A stretch of DNA of 9,880 bases from an uncultured Lachnospiraceae bacterium (GCA_902473545.1 CABRSG010000068.1:1-9880); one strand, 5' to 3'; numbered from the stretch's first letter, positions 1 to 7,563 are shown. Notes: generated by a model from the sequence alone, not told the origin. Numbers and translations are program-made.

Positions 1-3000
1 CTGGCGGCGGAGGGGATTGCCGATATTTTTTCTAATTCGTTTCTGGTGGAAGCCGGACGTGTGCAGAGAAAGACGGAGGAGGAAATTCTGTATGTGAAGA
101 GCAGCAGCGAGCGCAGAAAGGAATTTCAGATCCTGACGAAAATTGTCCGCAGGGACGGCGAGCGAAAAATCCGCAAGGAGCCGCTGTGCGCGGAAGCGCA
201 GCCGCATGTGCGCCGGATGATTGAAAATGGGGCGGTGCGTTACGGCACGGACTACGAAAATCTGCCCGCGAACGAGGCGGACGGCGCGCTGGAGTACGCG
301 TTTGTCGAGGGGCGGACGATGTTTGATCAGATACAGGCGCTTGCGGACCGCGGCGACACGGAAGGAATTGTGCGTCTTCTGCGCGGGTTCCGGGAAACCT
401 GCTTTGCAAATCAGTTTGAAACGGAGGAGTATGCGGACGGGAACTTTTTAGAGCTGTTCGGAAGCGCCGGAAAAGCGGGCGGATGTGCCTGCGTGCGCCC
501 GGCGAACCTCGATCTTATCTGCGACAATGTTTATCTGGAAAAGGATCGGAGACTGGTGATCGACTACGAGTGGATTTTCGATACGGCAGTTCCGACGGAC
601 TTTATTATGTGGCGTCTGCTGAACGATCTGTACACGAAGCTCCCGCAGCTTCATAAGCTTTTTGCCAAAAAGACGCTGATGGATATTTTTGGCATCAGCC
701 GGGAAGATGAGGAGATCTACCGGAAATGGTCGCTTTATTTTGTGTACCGGTATGTTGGCGCAGACCCGCTTGATAAATACGCGAAGCCGGAGATCGATTT
801 TTCGCTGGAGCAGGTCTACCGGTATTACCATAAAGAAAGTCCGGTGGAGTGCAAGCTTTACTATGATACCGGAAAGGGCTTCAATGAGGAGGAAATCCTG
901 CCGCAGACGCTGACCTTAAAAAACAACCGTTTCCGCATTGTCTTTGATTTAAAGCAGATTGAGAACATTAAAAAATTGCGGTGGGATCCGATGGAAGAGC
1001 GCTGCTGGTGCATCATCGACCGCGTGCAGAGCAACTGCGCGGTGCGCCTTGTACCGCTTGGCAATTTCGAGCAGGAGGATAACTGCGTCATCTTCCCGCA
1101 GGACGACCCCAACTTTGCGGTGGAGGTCTTTGACGCCGGCGAGGTGGAGACGCTGATCATCGAGGGAAGATGCGCCCGTCTGACGGGAGCAGAGACGCCG
1201 GAGCAGGTGCGTGCCGTTCCGGAAAAGGCGGCGGCGCCCGCGCGTCTGGCAAAGAAGCTGTCTGCAAAGCGCAGACCGGCAGGGCAGAAGGCGCCTGCGC
1301 TGCGCATGCCCAGAATCCAGCCGGACAGCATCAGGAATCAGCTGAAGAAGGTGAAACGGGCAGCCTATAAGATTCCGGGACTGTGCAAGGTGTCCGGTCA
1401 TGTGGACATGTTTTCGTTTGAGAAGCATGTGCTCTGCATGGGCGGCTGGGTGTTCGACCACCGCTACAAGATGCGCAACCCGCGGATCGTGTATTACGAT
1501 CAGCACAAAAAGGCGGCGGAGCGCTCCTTCCACATGGTATACCGCTACGATGTTGCCGCTGCCCTGCAGAATCCCGACGCGTCCATGAGCGGATTTGAGG
1601 CGAAGATCCGCATCTTTTCACCGCGCGACATCCGCGTATTTATGGAGTATGACACGCCGGACGGCACGAAGCGCTATCCGATCGGCGTCGTGAAGGGAAG
1701 CAGGTCGCTGCCCGCCGACAGCGAGGGGGAGATCTCGGAGATCGTGGAGGCGGAGCAGCTCGGCGACCTGCAGTTCCTGAAGGAGAAAAAGCTGACGGAT
1801 ACCTTTGAGATTCCGCGAAAGGTAAAAGAGACGACGGTGGACATCATCATTCCGGTCTACAACGGCTATGATTATCTGGACACGCTGTTTGCGAGCCTGC
1901 GGCGTACAGAAATGCCCTACCGTCTGCTGATCGTGAACGACTGCATCCCGGATGAGCGTGTGCTGCCGTATCTGAAGAATTACGTAAACGGGCACCCGGA
2001 AGCGGTGCTGCTCAATAATGAGAAAAATGTCGGCTTTGTCCGCTCCGTAAACCGCGCGTTAAAGCGTGCGGAGCATCATGTGGTGCTGCTGAACACGGAT
2101 GTGGAGGTACCGGCGTACTGGCTGGAGCGCCTGATGCTGCCGATCATCTGCGACAAAAAAGTGGCGACGACAACGCCGTTCACCAACAGCGGAACCATCT
2201 GCAGCTTCCCGAAGTTCTGCGAGAACAATGACCTGTTTGAAAACATGCCGCTCTGGATGATCGACCAGGCATTTGCACAGATCGTCCCGTCCTATCCGGT
2301 GATGCCGACGGGCGTTGGCTTCTGCATGGGCATGAATTTAAATGTTATTAAGAAGATCGGGTTCCTCGACGCAAAGACCTTCGGCAAGGGCTACGGCGAG
2401 GAAAACGACTGGTGCCGCCGGGCGGCGGACGCCGGCTATCACAATGTGCAGGCGGATAATCTGTTTGTGTACCACAAGCACGGCGGAAGCTTCCTCTCGG
2501 AGGAGAAAAAAGCGCTGCTTGAGAAAAACTCGCAGGCGCTGCTTGCAAAGCACCCGGATTATAACCAGGTGGTGTCCTCCTACTGCTGTAAGGATCCGAT
2601 GTCGAAAACGCGCCGTCTTGCGATGCTGAAGCTTTTGAATTTAAATATCGACGCAAAGGCAATCGTCGCCTTCGACCACAATCTTGGCGGCGGGGCGACC
2701 GCGTATCTGGAGACGAAGCGCAAGGAGGCGCTGCAGAGCGGCTGCCGCTTTATCATCGTGCGCTTTACCGGCATGTATCTGGTGGAGTACAGCTATAAGC
2801 AGTATCAGATCCAGTTTGTCTCGGAGAATCTGAAGGACGTCTGGGCGGTGATCGGCAGAGTGGACGAAATCTGGATCAACGAGCTGGTGACGGTGCCGAA
2901 GCTCTACGATCTGATGGAGGAGCTGCTGCACCAAAAGGAGATGCACGGTGCGAAAATGCGGATGCTGTTCCACGATTATTATGCGATCTGCCCGGCGATT

Positions 3001-4791
3001 AACCTGGTGGATGAAAAGGGAGCGTACTGCGGAGCTGCCGGTGCGGGGCGCTGCAACGAGTGTCTTGCCAGGCATGAGCAGAACGCTTATCTGGAATACG
3101 AAAGCGCGGAAAAATGGCGCGCAAACTGGGAGCGGTTTCTGAAAGGCTGTGAGGAGGTGCGGGTATTTTCCGGCGCTTCCCAAAAGCTCTTAGAGAAGAT
3201 ATATCCGACGCTTGACAACATCCGGCTGGTTCCGCACAAGCCGCACATTATGCTGCCGCTTCACAAGACGGGCAAGACCGGGAAAACCTTAAATATCGGC
3301 TTTGTGGGCGCGATGGACTACAAGAAGGGGCTGCAGGTGGTGCAGCGCCTGGCTGCGGAGATCAAAAAGCAGAAATGCGATATCCGCCTCTGTCTGGTTG
3401 GCTATACCGGCGACGAGGGTGAAAATAAGATTTTTAAAGAAACCGGAAAATACCGGCGAGAGCAGCTTCCGCGTCTGGTACTGGAGAATGACATTGATCT
3501 GTTCTTCATCCCGGCAGTGTGGCCGGAGACCTTCTCCTATACGACGTCGGAGATTATGGCGATGAACATGCCGCTGGCAGTATTCGATATCGGCGCGCCG
3601 GCGGAGCGCGTGAGGGACTATGCGCGCGGGGCGGTGCTTCCGCTCAGTGCGTCCCCGGCGGAAATTCTGGAGAGCTTAAAAGCGCTTGCAGAGCGATGCG
3701 GCATTTTTAAGCAGCCGGTGAAGCGCAGAAAGGTATTGTTTCTGATGGAGCTGGAGTCCTACGCGACGCGTTACCGGATCGAGCATTTCCGCGAGCAGCT
3801 TGCCGTCGCCGGGTATGCGTCCGACTGTCTGGAGCTTGAGAAGGATCTGAAGGTCGACCTGAAGGGCTATTCCAGCGTGGTGCTGTACCGTCTGACGGAT
3901 ACGGCGTTTACGGAAAAGCTGGCAGCGCAGGCGAGAGCGCTTTCGGTGCCGGTGTATTACGATATCGACGATCTGGTGTTTGACTATGATAAAATTTCTT
4001 ATCTGGAATTTTTAAAGGGAAGAGATTATCAGAATTTCCGCCAGATGACGCAGCAGATTCACCGCTGCATGGAGCTGAGTGACGGTTTTATCACATCCAC
4101 GGAGACGCTGGCGGAGGAGCTGCGCGCGGAATTTCCCGAAAAGCCGGTCACGGTGCGGCGGAATGTGTGCAGCATGGAGATGCAGATCTTATCCGCGGAG
4201 GCTTACGAAAACCGCACGGAGGCGGGAGAAATCGTCCGCATCGGTTATTTCAGCGGCTCGCACACGCATGACAGGGATTTTGCCGTGGTGGAGGAGCTGC
4301 TGGTGGAAATTATGCAGAAATATCCGAACGTGCATCTGGTGATGGGCGGCGTGTTTGACACGGTGCGCTTTGACAGCTACCAGGAGCGCATCACAAAACT
4401 GCCGTTTATGGACTGGCAGAAGCTGCCGGAGGCGATCGCGAATACCGACATCAATCTGATGCCGCTGGAGGATACGCGCTTCCATGCGTGCAAGTCGGAA
4501 AATAAATGGATGGAGGCGGCGCTGGTGCATGTACCGAGCATCCTGAGCGCAAATGAGGAAATGCGTAGCGTCATCAAAGACGGCGAGGACGGCATTCTCT
4601 GTGCGGATGAGCAGCAGTGGCGCGAGGGGCTTATCCGCCTGGTCGAGGACAGGGAGCTTCGCAGGACCATCGCGGAAAATGCGCACCGCACGGTGCTGGA
4701 GCGCTACACGACGGACGGCACCGGCAGGGCGGCGATAAAGCTGGTGCTGGGGTATCAGCAGCATGCGGACAGATCTGAAGAGAATGATTGA
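1..4791 (+). CDS. Giant multi-domain glycosyltransferase (kinase-like + GT2 + GT4 + GT4), 5'-truncated by window
   Basis: The frame is open from base 1, so the true start lies upstream and the GTG at 46 is internal; the stop is TGA at 4789-4791. Numbering residues from base 1: residues 1-20 resemble the end of an upstream domain, possibly a SAM methyltransferase as in related clostridial proteins (inference). Residues ~25-270 look kinase/APH-like, with D171-x4-N176 in the catalytic-loop spacing and a D188-Y-E motif. Residues ~281-395 and ~460-570 look like beta-sandwich modules, separated by a basic, Pro/Ala-rich linker. Residues ~611-850 are a GT2 domain (DIIIPVYNG, NTDVEV at 698-703, GEENDW at 799-804, HKHGG at 825-829). 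Residues ~885-1235 are a GT4-like domain (GFVGAMDYKKG, and an exact E-x7-E at E1176/E1184). Residues ~1243-1585 are a second GT4-like domain (YDIDDLVFD at 1320-1328, CKSENKWMEA at 1497-1506). The likely role is cytoplasmic assembly of a surface glycan by successive sugar transfers; acceptor and sugars cannot be read from sequence. The GT calls are firm; the kinase-like call is moderate. Confidence 0.9.
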   Translation: MAAEGIADIFSNSFLVEAGRVQRKTEEEILYVKSSSERRKEFQILTKIVRRDGERKIRKEPLCAEAQPHVRRMIENGAVRYGTDYENLPANEADGALEYAFVEGRTMFDQIQALADRGDTEGIVRLLRGFRETCFANQFETEEYADGNFLELFGSAGKAGGCACVRPANLDLICDNVYLEKDRRLVIDYEWIFDTAVPTDFIMWRLLNDLYTKLPQLHKLFAKKTLMDIFGISREDEEIYRKWSLYFVYRYVGADPLDKYAKPEIDFSLEQVYRYYHKESPVECKLYYDTGKGFNEEEILPQTLTLKNNRFRIVFDLKQIENIKKLRWDPMEERCWCIIDRVQSNCAVRLVPLGNFEQEDNCVIFPQDDPNFAVEVFDAGEVETLIIEGRCARLTGAETPEQVRAVPEKAAAPARLAKKLSAKRRPAGQKAPALRMPRIQPDSIRNQLKKVKRAAYKIPGLCKVSGHVDMFSFEKHVLCMGGWVFDHRYKMRNPRIVYYDQHKKAAERSFHMVYRYDVAAALQNPDASMSGFEAKIRIFSPRDIRVFMEYDTPDGTKRYPIGVVKGSRSLPADSEGEISEIVEAEQLGDLQFLKEKKLTDTFEIPRKVKETTVDIIIPVYNGYDYLDTLFASLRRTEMPYRLLIVNDCIPDERVLPYLKNYVNGHPEAVLLNNEKNVGFVRSVNRALKRAEHHVVLLNTDVEVPAYWLERLMLPIICDKKVATTTPFTNSGTICSFPKFCENNDLFENMPLWMIDQAFAQIVPSYPVMPTGVGFCMGMNLNVIKKIGFLDAKTFGKGYGEENDWCRRAADAGYHNVQADNLFVYHKHGGSFLSEEKKALLEKNSQALLAKHPDYNQVVSSYCCKDPMSKTRRLAMLKLLNLNIDAKAIVAFDHNLGGGATAYLETKRKEALQSGCRFIIVRFTGMYLVEYSYKQYQIQFVSENLKDVWAVIGRVDEIWINELVTVPKLYDLMEELLHQKEMHGAKMRMLFHDYYAICPAINLVDEKGAYCGAAGAGRCNECLARHEQNAYLEYESAEKWRANWERFLKGCEEVRVFSGASQKLLEKIYPTLDNIRLVPHKPHIMLPLHKTGKTGKTLNIGFVGAMDYKKGLQVVQRLAAEIKKQKCDIRLCLVGYTGDEGENKIFKETGKYRREQLPRLVLENDIDLFFIPAVWPETFSYTTSEIMAMNMPLAVFDIGAPAERVRDYARGAVLPLSASPAEILESLKALAERCGIFKQPVKRRKVLFLMELESYATRYRIEHFREQLAVAGYASDCLELEKDLKVDLKGYSSVVLYRLTDTAFTEKLAAQARALSVPVYYDIDDLVFDYDKISYLEFLKGRDYQNFRQMTQQIHRCMELSDGFITSTETLAEELRAEFPEKPVTVRRNVCSMEMQILSAEAYENRTEAGEIVRIGYFSGSHTHDRDFAVVEELLVEIMQKYPNVHLVMGGVFDTVRFDSYQERITKLPFMDWQKLPEAIANTDINLMPLEDTRFHACKSENKWMEAALVHVPSILSANEEMRSVIKDGEDGILCADEQQWREGLIRLVEDRELRRTIAENAHRTVLERYTTDGTGRAAIKLVLGYQQHADRSEEND

Positions 4792-4810
4792 TTACGAAGG
4801 TACGGAATAG
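4784..4810 (+). other. Eight-codon mini-ORF overlapping the end of the giant glycosyltransferase gene
   Basis: ATG at 4784-4786 overlaps the preceding stop and reads MIDYEGTE before TAG at 4808-4810. Its first ten bases, ATGATTGATT, match the start of wecE at 9418-9427, which overlaps the end of its own upstream gene in the same way. There is no strong ribosome binding site (only GAAGAG just upstream). It may be a chance reading, or a relic of a former overlapping gene start. I do not claim that it is translated. Confidence 0.15.
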
Positions 4811-4812
4811 TT

Positions 4813-4817
4813 AGGAG
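4813..4817 (+). promoter_or_regulatory. Ribosome binding site for the YfhO-family gene
   Basis: AGGAG lies six bases before the ATG at 4824. It is a near-consensus Shine-Dalgarno sequence in a 32-base intergenic gap, and it fixes the start of the membrane protein. No promoter or terminator is apparent in the gap, which fits co-transcription with the upstream glycosyltransferase. Confidence 0.85.
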
Positions 4818-4823
4818 CAATTT

Positions 4824-7454
4824 ATGACGGAGACGGGAGCAAGGAAAAAGACGATCGCGCTGCTGACAGCGGCGCTGCTGATATCCGGCGTGTTTATTTT
4901 CTGGCGGTTTATATTTGGGGATTATGTGCTCGCCTATATGGATGTGGGCGTGGACACGTACGACCAGTATCTGATGCACTACCAGACCATCATTAATCAT
5001 CTGCGCGAGGGCAGCTTTTCCCTCTGGGATTTCAACAACGGCTACGGAATCAATATGTTTTCTTTAAATATGTTTGATCCGTTTCTGATGCTGATCTACG
5101 CCTGCGGAGCGATATTCGGACCGGAGATGATCTATCAGCTTCTGGTCTACGTGCAGATCCTGCGCATCGTGCTTGCAGGGCTGGCGGTTTACGGATTTCT
5201 GTCCTGCTTTGCGCTGTCAGAGCGCGGCAAACTGATTGCTTCTTATATATATGCCCTCTGCGGCTATATGGTTGTCTGGGGGCAGCATTACCAGTTCGGG
5301 ACGCTCATGGTGCTGCTGCCGCTGCTTCTGATGGCGGCGGAGAAGGCGCTTGCAAAGCCGCGCGGGTATCTTGCTGTTACGCTGCTGTGCGGCGTGTGCG
5401 CGATCAATGCGCTGTATTTCAGCTATATGCAGTTTATTGTACTGGGCGTTTATTTTTTGTTTCGCGTTTCCTGGAACGGAAAGCTTTTCAGCAAAGAGGG
5501 ATTTTCAAAGCTTGCGAAGGCTTACGGCTCCATGCTTCTTGGAATCGGTATCGGGCTTGTGAACCTGCTTCCGAGCGGCAGTGCGATCGTGAACGTTTCC
5601 GGACGCGTGACGGCAAAGCCGCTGGCGGAAAAGCTTCTGGACGCCGCCGGCTTTTACGGGCTGAATTTTTATAAGACGCTGTTCAAAAAATTCTTCTCAG
5701 GCAATCTGGAGGGGATCACAGACTACAGCGGCTACGCCAATTATTATGAGGCCCCGAACGTCTTTTTCTCGGCGCTGTTTATCATCGCGGCGGTCTGCTT
5801 TGCCTGGATGATCCTGCGCGGGCTTCTTTACGGCACAAAGCAGAGGCTGCTGATTTTACTGGCGATGCTTGCCTGCGTTTTCACCATTGCCCTGCCGATG
5901 GGCGGACTGATCTTTAACGGCTTTGCCTACCCGTTTTCGCGGCACACCTTTGTATGTATGCCGTTTTTCGCTTTGCTGACAGCGGCGTTCCTTGAAGAGG
6001 TTCTGGAAAAAAGAAGGCTCTGCATGCCGCTGTTTGCGCTGACGTCGTCGGCGGTGCTTATCCAATACCTGCGCGTACACGTGCCGGGCGGAGAGTACCT
6101 GCCGAGGATATTGACGATCGCAGCAGCCGGGATCGTGCTCTGCCTGTTTCTGGCGGTGCGTGTGAAAAAGGAGAGCGTGCAGCAGGCGGCGGTGTGGGGT
6201 CTCTTCCTCTGCGTCGCTGCAACGATGTGCGCGGATGCCTGGTATTCTTACAATGAGCGGGCAATCGTGGAGAAGGCGCCGAGCGAATATTTTGATGAGA
6301 TGTACGATGAGGATATCTCTGATGCGCTCACCTGGCTGGCGGAGACGGACGACTCCTTCTACCGCGTGGAGAAGGATTACACGATTGGCAGCCGCATTTC
6401 CAGTCTCAATGCGCTGGCGCAGAATTATATGCCGGTCAGCACCTACAATTCCTCGCTGAACGTCAATCTGCGGGAATTTGTGGAGAAGCTGTGGCCGAAC
6501 CTGAACATCACCGATAACGCCCATTTTAACTACGCGAATGCGGTGTACGACGGCGCGCAGGCGTCGCTTAGTCATGTAAAATATATTCTGTCGAAAAACG
6601 ATGCGCTGGACGTGGACGGCTATGAGCTGCTGCGGCAGTTCGGCGATATTGACGTTTACCGCAATTACGGCACGGAGGCGCTTGGAAAATTTTATACGAA
6701 AGCGGTGCGCAGTGCTGATTTTGAGGAAAGCGCCGACAGTCTTGATCGCGAAAAGCTGCTGACGCAGGCGGTCATCTGCGACACGGCGGGCAATCTGACG
6801 GAGACGGACGGCACTCTGCTTGCGGAGTGCGCACAGCAGGAGCTGCCGCTGGAGGTTACAACGGAAAAGACGGACCAGGGCGTAAAGATAACGCTTCCGT
6901 CGCACGAGGACACTGTCCGGCTGGAGCTTGACATTCACTTTACGAACGGGATTTCCTACGTGTACATTCAGTATGGCGCGTACGATACCATGGTGCGGGC
7001 GGAAAACAAAACGATGCATGTAAAGCTGAATATCCCGGAGAGCGTCGACACGGTGGAGGTCACCTATCCGCTGCCGTTTGACGAATTTGTCACGCTGGAA
7101 AATTTTGCAGTGTATGAGACGGAACACTATGATTTTTCCGCGCTCAGTGAGGGCATTTCCTTCTCGGCGGCAGAGAAGGACAGCGTGGTGACCGGCGCGG
7201 CGAACGTGACGGAAAAAGGCATCCTGCTTTTGCCGATTCCCTATGAGGACGGCTGGACCGCTCTGGTGGACGGCGAAGAAACGGAAATACAGCGGGTGGA
7301 TTACGGCTTCTGCGGTGTTGTGCTGGAGCCGGGAGAGCATGAGATCACAATGACCTATCACTGCCCGGGATTTGCTGCGGGTGCGGCGGGAAGCCTTTTC
7401 TTCCTGGCGCTGACAGCGGCAATCTGGTGTTACTGTTCACGCCGTTCGCAGTAA
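4824..7454 (+). CDS. YfhO-family polytopic membrane protein, likely GT-C glycosyltransferase
   Basis: This 876-residue protein begins with a membrane segment at ~11-31, followed by an acidic first outer loop, YMDVGVDTYDQY (D40, D44, D47), of the kind that carries the catalytic acid in GT-C enzymes. Roughly a dozen further hydrophobic segments run to ~residue 475. A large, mostly hydrophilic domain (~480-845) then precedes a final membrane segment at ~849-870 and a short basic tail. Near the end is the family's typical PYEDGWTALVDG signature (806-817), followed by a GEHEITMTY stretch. In Bacillus subtilis, YfhO is needed for lipoteichoic acid glycosylation and is thought to transfer a sugar from an undecaprenyl-phosphate donor on the outer face of the membrane; that is family knowledge. 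Here I infer a similar outside-the-membrane sugar transfer onto the glycan of this locus or onto another wall polymer. No CsbB-like donor-loading GT2 is present in the window. The start is supported by the AGGAG and by tight spacing to the upstream gene. Confidence 0.9.
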   Translation: MTETGARKKTIALLTAALLISGVFIFWRFIFGDYVLAYMDVGVDTYDQYLMHYQTIINHLREGSFSLWDFNNGYGINMFSLNMFDPFLMLIYACGAIFGPEMIYQLLVYVQILRIVLAGLAVYGFLSCFALSERGKLIASYIYALCGYMVVWGQHYQFGTLMVLLPLLLMAAEKALAKPRGYLAVTLLCGVCAINALYFSYMQFIVLGVYFLFRVSWNGKLFSKEGFSKLAKAYGSMLLGIGIGLVNLLPSGSAIVNVSGRVTAKPLAEKLLDAAGFYGLNFYKTLFKKFFSGNLEGITDYSGYANYYEAPNVFFSALFIIAAVCFAWMILRGLLYGTKQRLLILLAMLACVFTIALPMGGLIFNGFAYPFSRHTFVCMPFFALLTAAFLEEVLEKRRLCMPLFALTSSAVLIQYLRVHVPGGEYLPRILTIAAAGIVLCLFLAVRVKKESVQQAAVWGLFLCVAATMCADAWYSYNERAIVEKAPSEYFDEMYDEDISDALTWLAETDDSFYRVEKDYTIGSRISSLNALAQNYMPVSTYNSSLNVNLREFVEKLWPNLNITDNAHFNYANAVYDGAQASLSHVKYILSKNDALDVDGYELLRQFGDIDVYRNYGTEALGKFYTKAVRSADFEESADSLDREKLLTQAVICDTAGNLTETDGTLLAECAQQELPLEVTTEKTDQGVKITLPSHEDTVRLELDIHFTNGISYVYIQYGAYDTMVRAENKTMHVKLNIPESVDTVEVTYPLPFDEFVTLENFAVYETEHYDFSALSEGISFSAAEKDSVVTGAANVTEKGILLLPIPYEDGWTALVDGEETEIQRVDYGFCGVVLEPGEHEITMTYHCPGFAAGAAGSLFFLALTAAIWCYCSRRSQ

Positions 7455-7455
7455 C
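7429..7455 (+). other. Small inverted repeat spanning the yfhO-family stop codon
   Basis: GTTACTG (7429-7435) is the exact reverse complement of CAGTAAC (7449-7455), giving a 7-base-pair stem with a 13-base loop. The TAA stop lies in the right arm. There is no T-run afterwards, so it is not a standard terminator. The right arm also forms most of the left copy of the direct repeat described separately. Confidence 0.4.
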
Positions 7456-7456
7456 C
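7449..7456 (+). repeat. Left copy of 8-base direct repeat CAGTAACC
   Basis: CAGTAACC occurs here, spanning the stop codon of the YfhO-family gene, and again at 7556-7563. The flanking bases differ on both sides, so the match is exactly eight bases. The two copies bracket the palindromic stretch and could be a target-site duplication. One such pair by chance in a region this size is not negligible, so this is suggestive only. Confidence 0.45.
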
Positions 7457-7459
7457 ATC

Positions 7460-7498
7460 GCAAACCCATTTAAAATTCGCTTCGCGAATGGGATTTGC
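7460..7498 (+). other. Hairpin 1, long imperfect palindrome after the yfhO-family gene
   Basis: The inner stem ATTCGC (7475-7480) pairs with GCGAAT (7484-7489) over a TTC loop. The outer arm GCAAA-CCCA (7460-7468) pairs with GGG-A-TTTGC (7490-7498); A7468 and A7475 compete for T7489, the left strand carries a six- to seven-base bulge and the right strand a single unpaired A. About 14-15 base pairs form in total. It starts five bases after the stop codon, but no T-tract follows (ATTTGCTCACACC), so it is not a typical intrinsic terminator. It could protect mRNA ends, or be part of an inserted repeat. Confidence 0.65.
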
Positions 7499-7521
7499 TC
7501 ACACCTGAATCACGTTCTCAC

Positions 7522-7546
7522 GCCTCAAACAGCAGGTGTTTGAGGC
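7522..7546 (+). other. Hairpin 2, perfect 10-base-pair inverted repeat
   Basis: GCCTCAAACA (7522-7531) is the exact reverse complement of TGTTTGAGGC (7537-7546), with the five-base loop GCAGG. No T-run follows on either strand, so a classic terminator is unlikely. Its right arm contains the GTG at 7536, which argues against that codon as the start of the next gene. ACACCTG at 7501-7507 is complementary to CAGGTGT at 7533-7539, so an alternative fold would disrupt this hairpin. Confidence 0.7.
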
Positions 7547-7555
7547 TGGTGTCAA

Positions 7556-7563
7556 CAGTAACC
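7556..7563 (+). repeat. Right copy of 8-base direct repeat CAGTAACC
   Basis: This is the second exact copy of the octamer, 107 bases after the first. It lies just beyond the two hairpins and 35 bases before the ATG of the next gene. See the left copy for interpretation. Confidence 0.45.

Larger units (their letters stand above)
7457..7555 (+). repeat. Candidate small palindromic insertion element (about 99 bases)
   Basis: This non-coding stretch between two operon genes is made mostly of two hairpins (7460-7498 and 7522-7546) and sits exactly between two copies of CAGTAACC. Removing it together with one repeat copy would leave 37 bases between the stop codon and the next ATG, close to the 32-base gap at the preceding junction. 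That pattern fits a MITE- or REP-like insertion. I see no clear terminal inverted repeats and no coding capacity, and I cannot test copy number from one window, so mobility is inference. Confidence 0.35.

Noticed and set aside
46..48. GTG at 46 as the start of the giant glycosyltransferase
   Set aside because: The frame is open to base 1 with protein-like sequence (ADIFSNSFLVEAG) before it and no ribosome binding site, so the gene begins upstream of the window.
5856..7361. A 501-codon open frame on the - strand opposite the YfhO-family gene
   Set aside because: It mirrors a well-supported + strand membrane protein, its product is Arg/His/Val-rich without any recognisable motif, and GC-biased third positions easily leave antisense frames open. 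It is taken as a shadow.
7460..7546. Rho-independent terminator after the YfhO-family gene
   Set aside because: The hairpins are strong but neither is followed by a T-run on either strand, and the downstream gene belongs to the same pathway. At most there may be partial attenuation.
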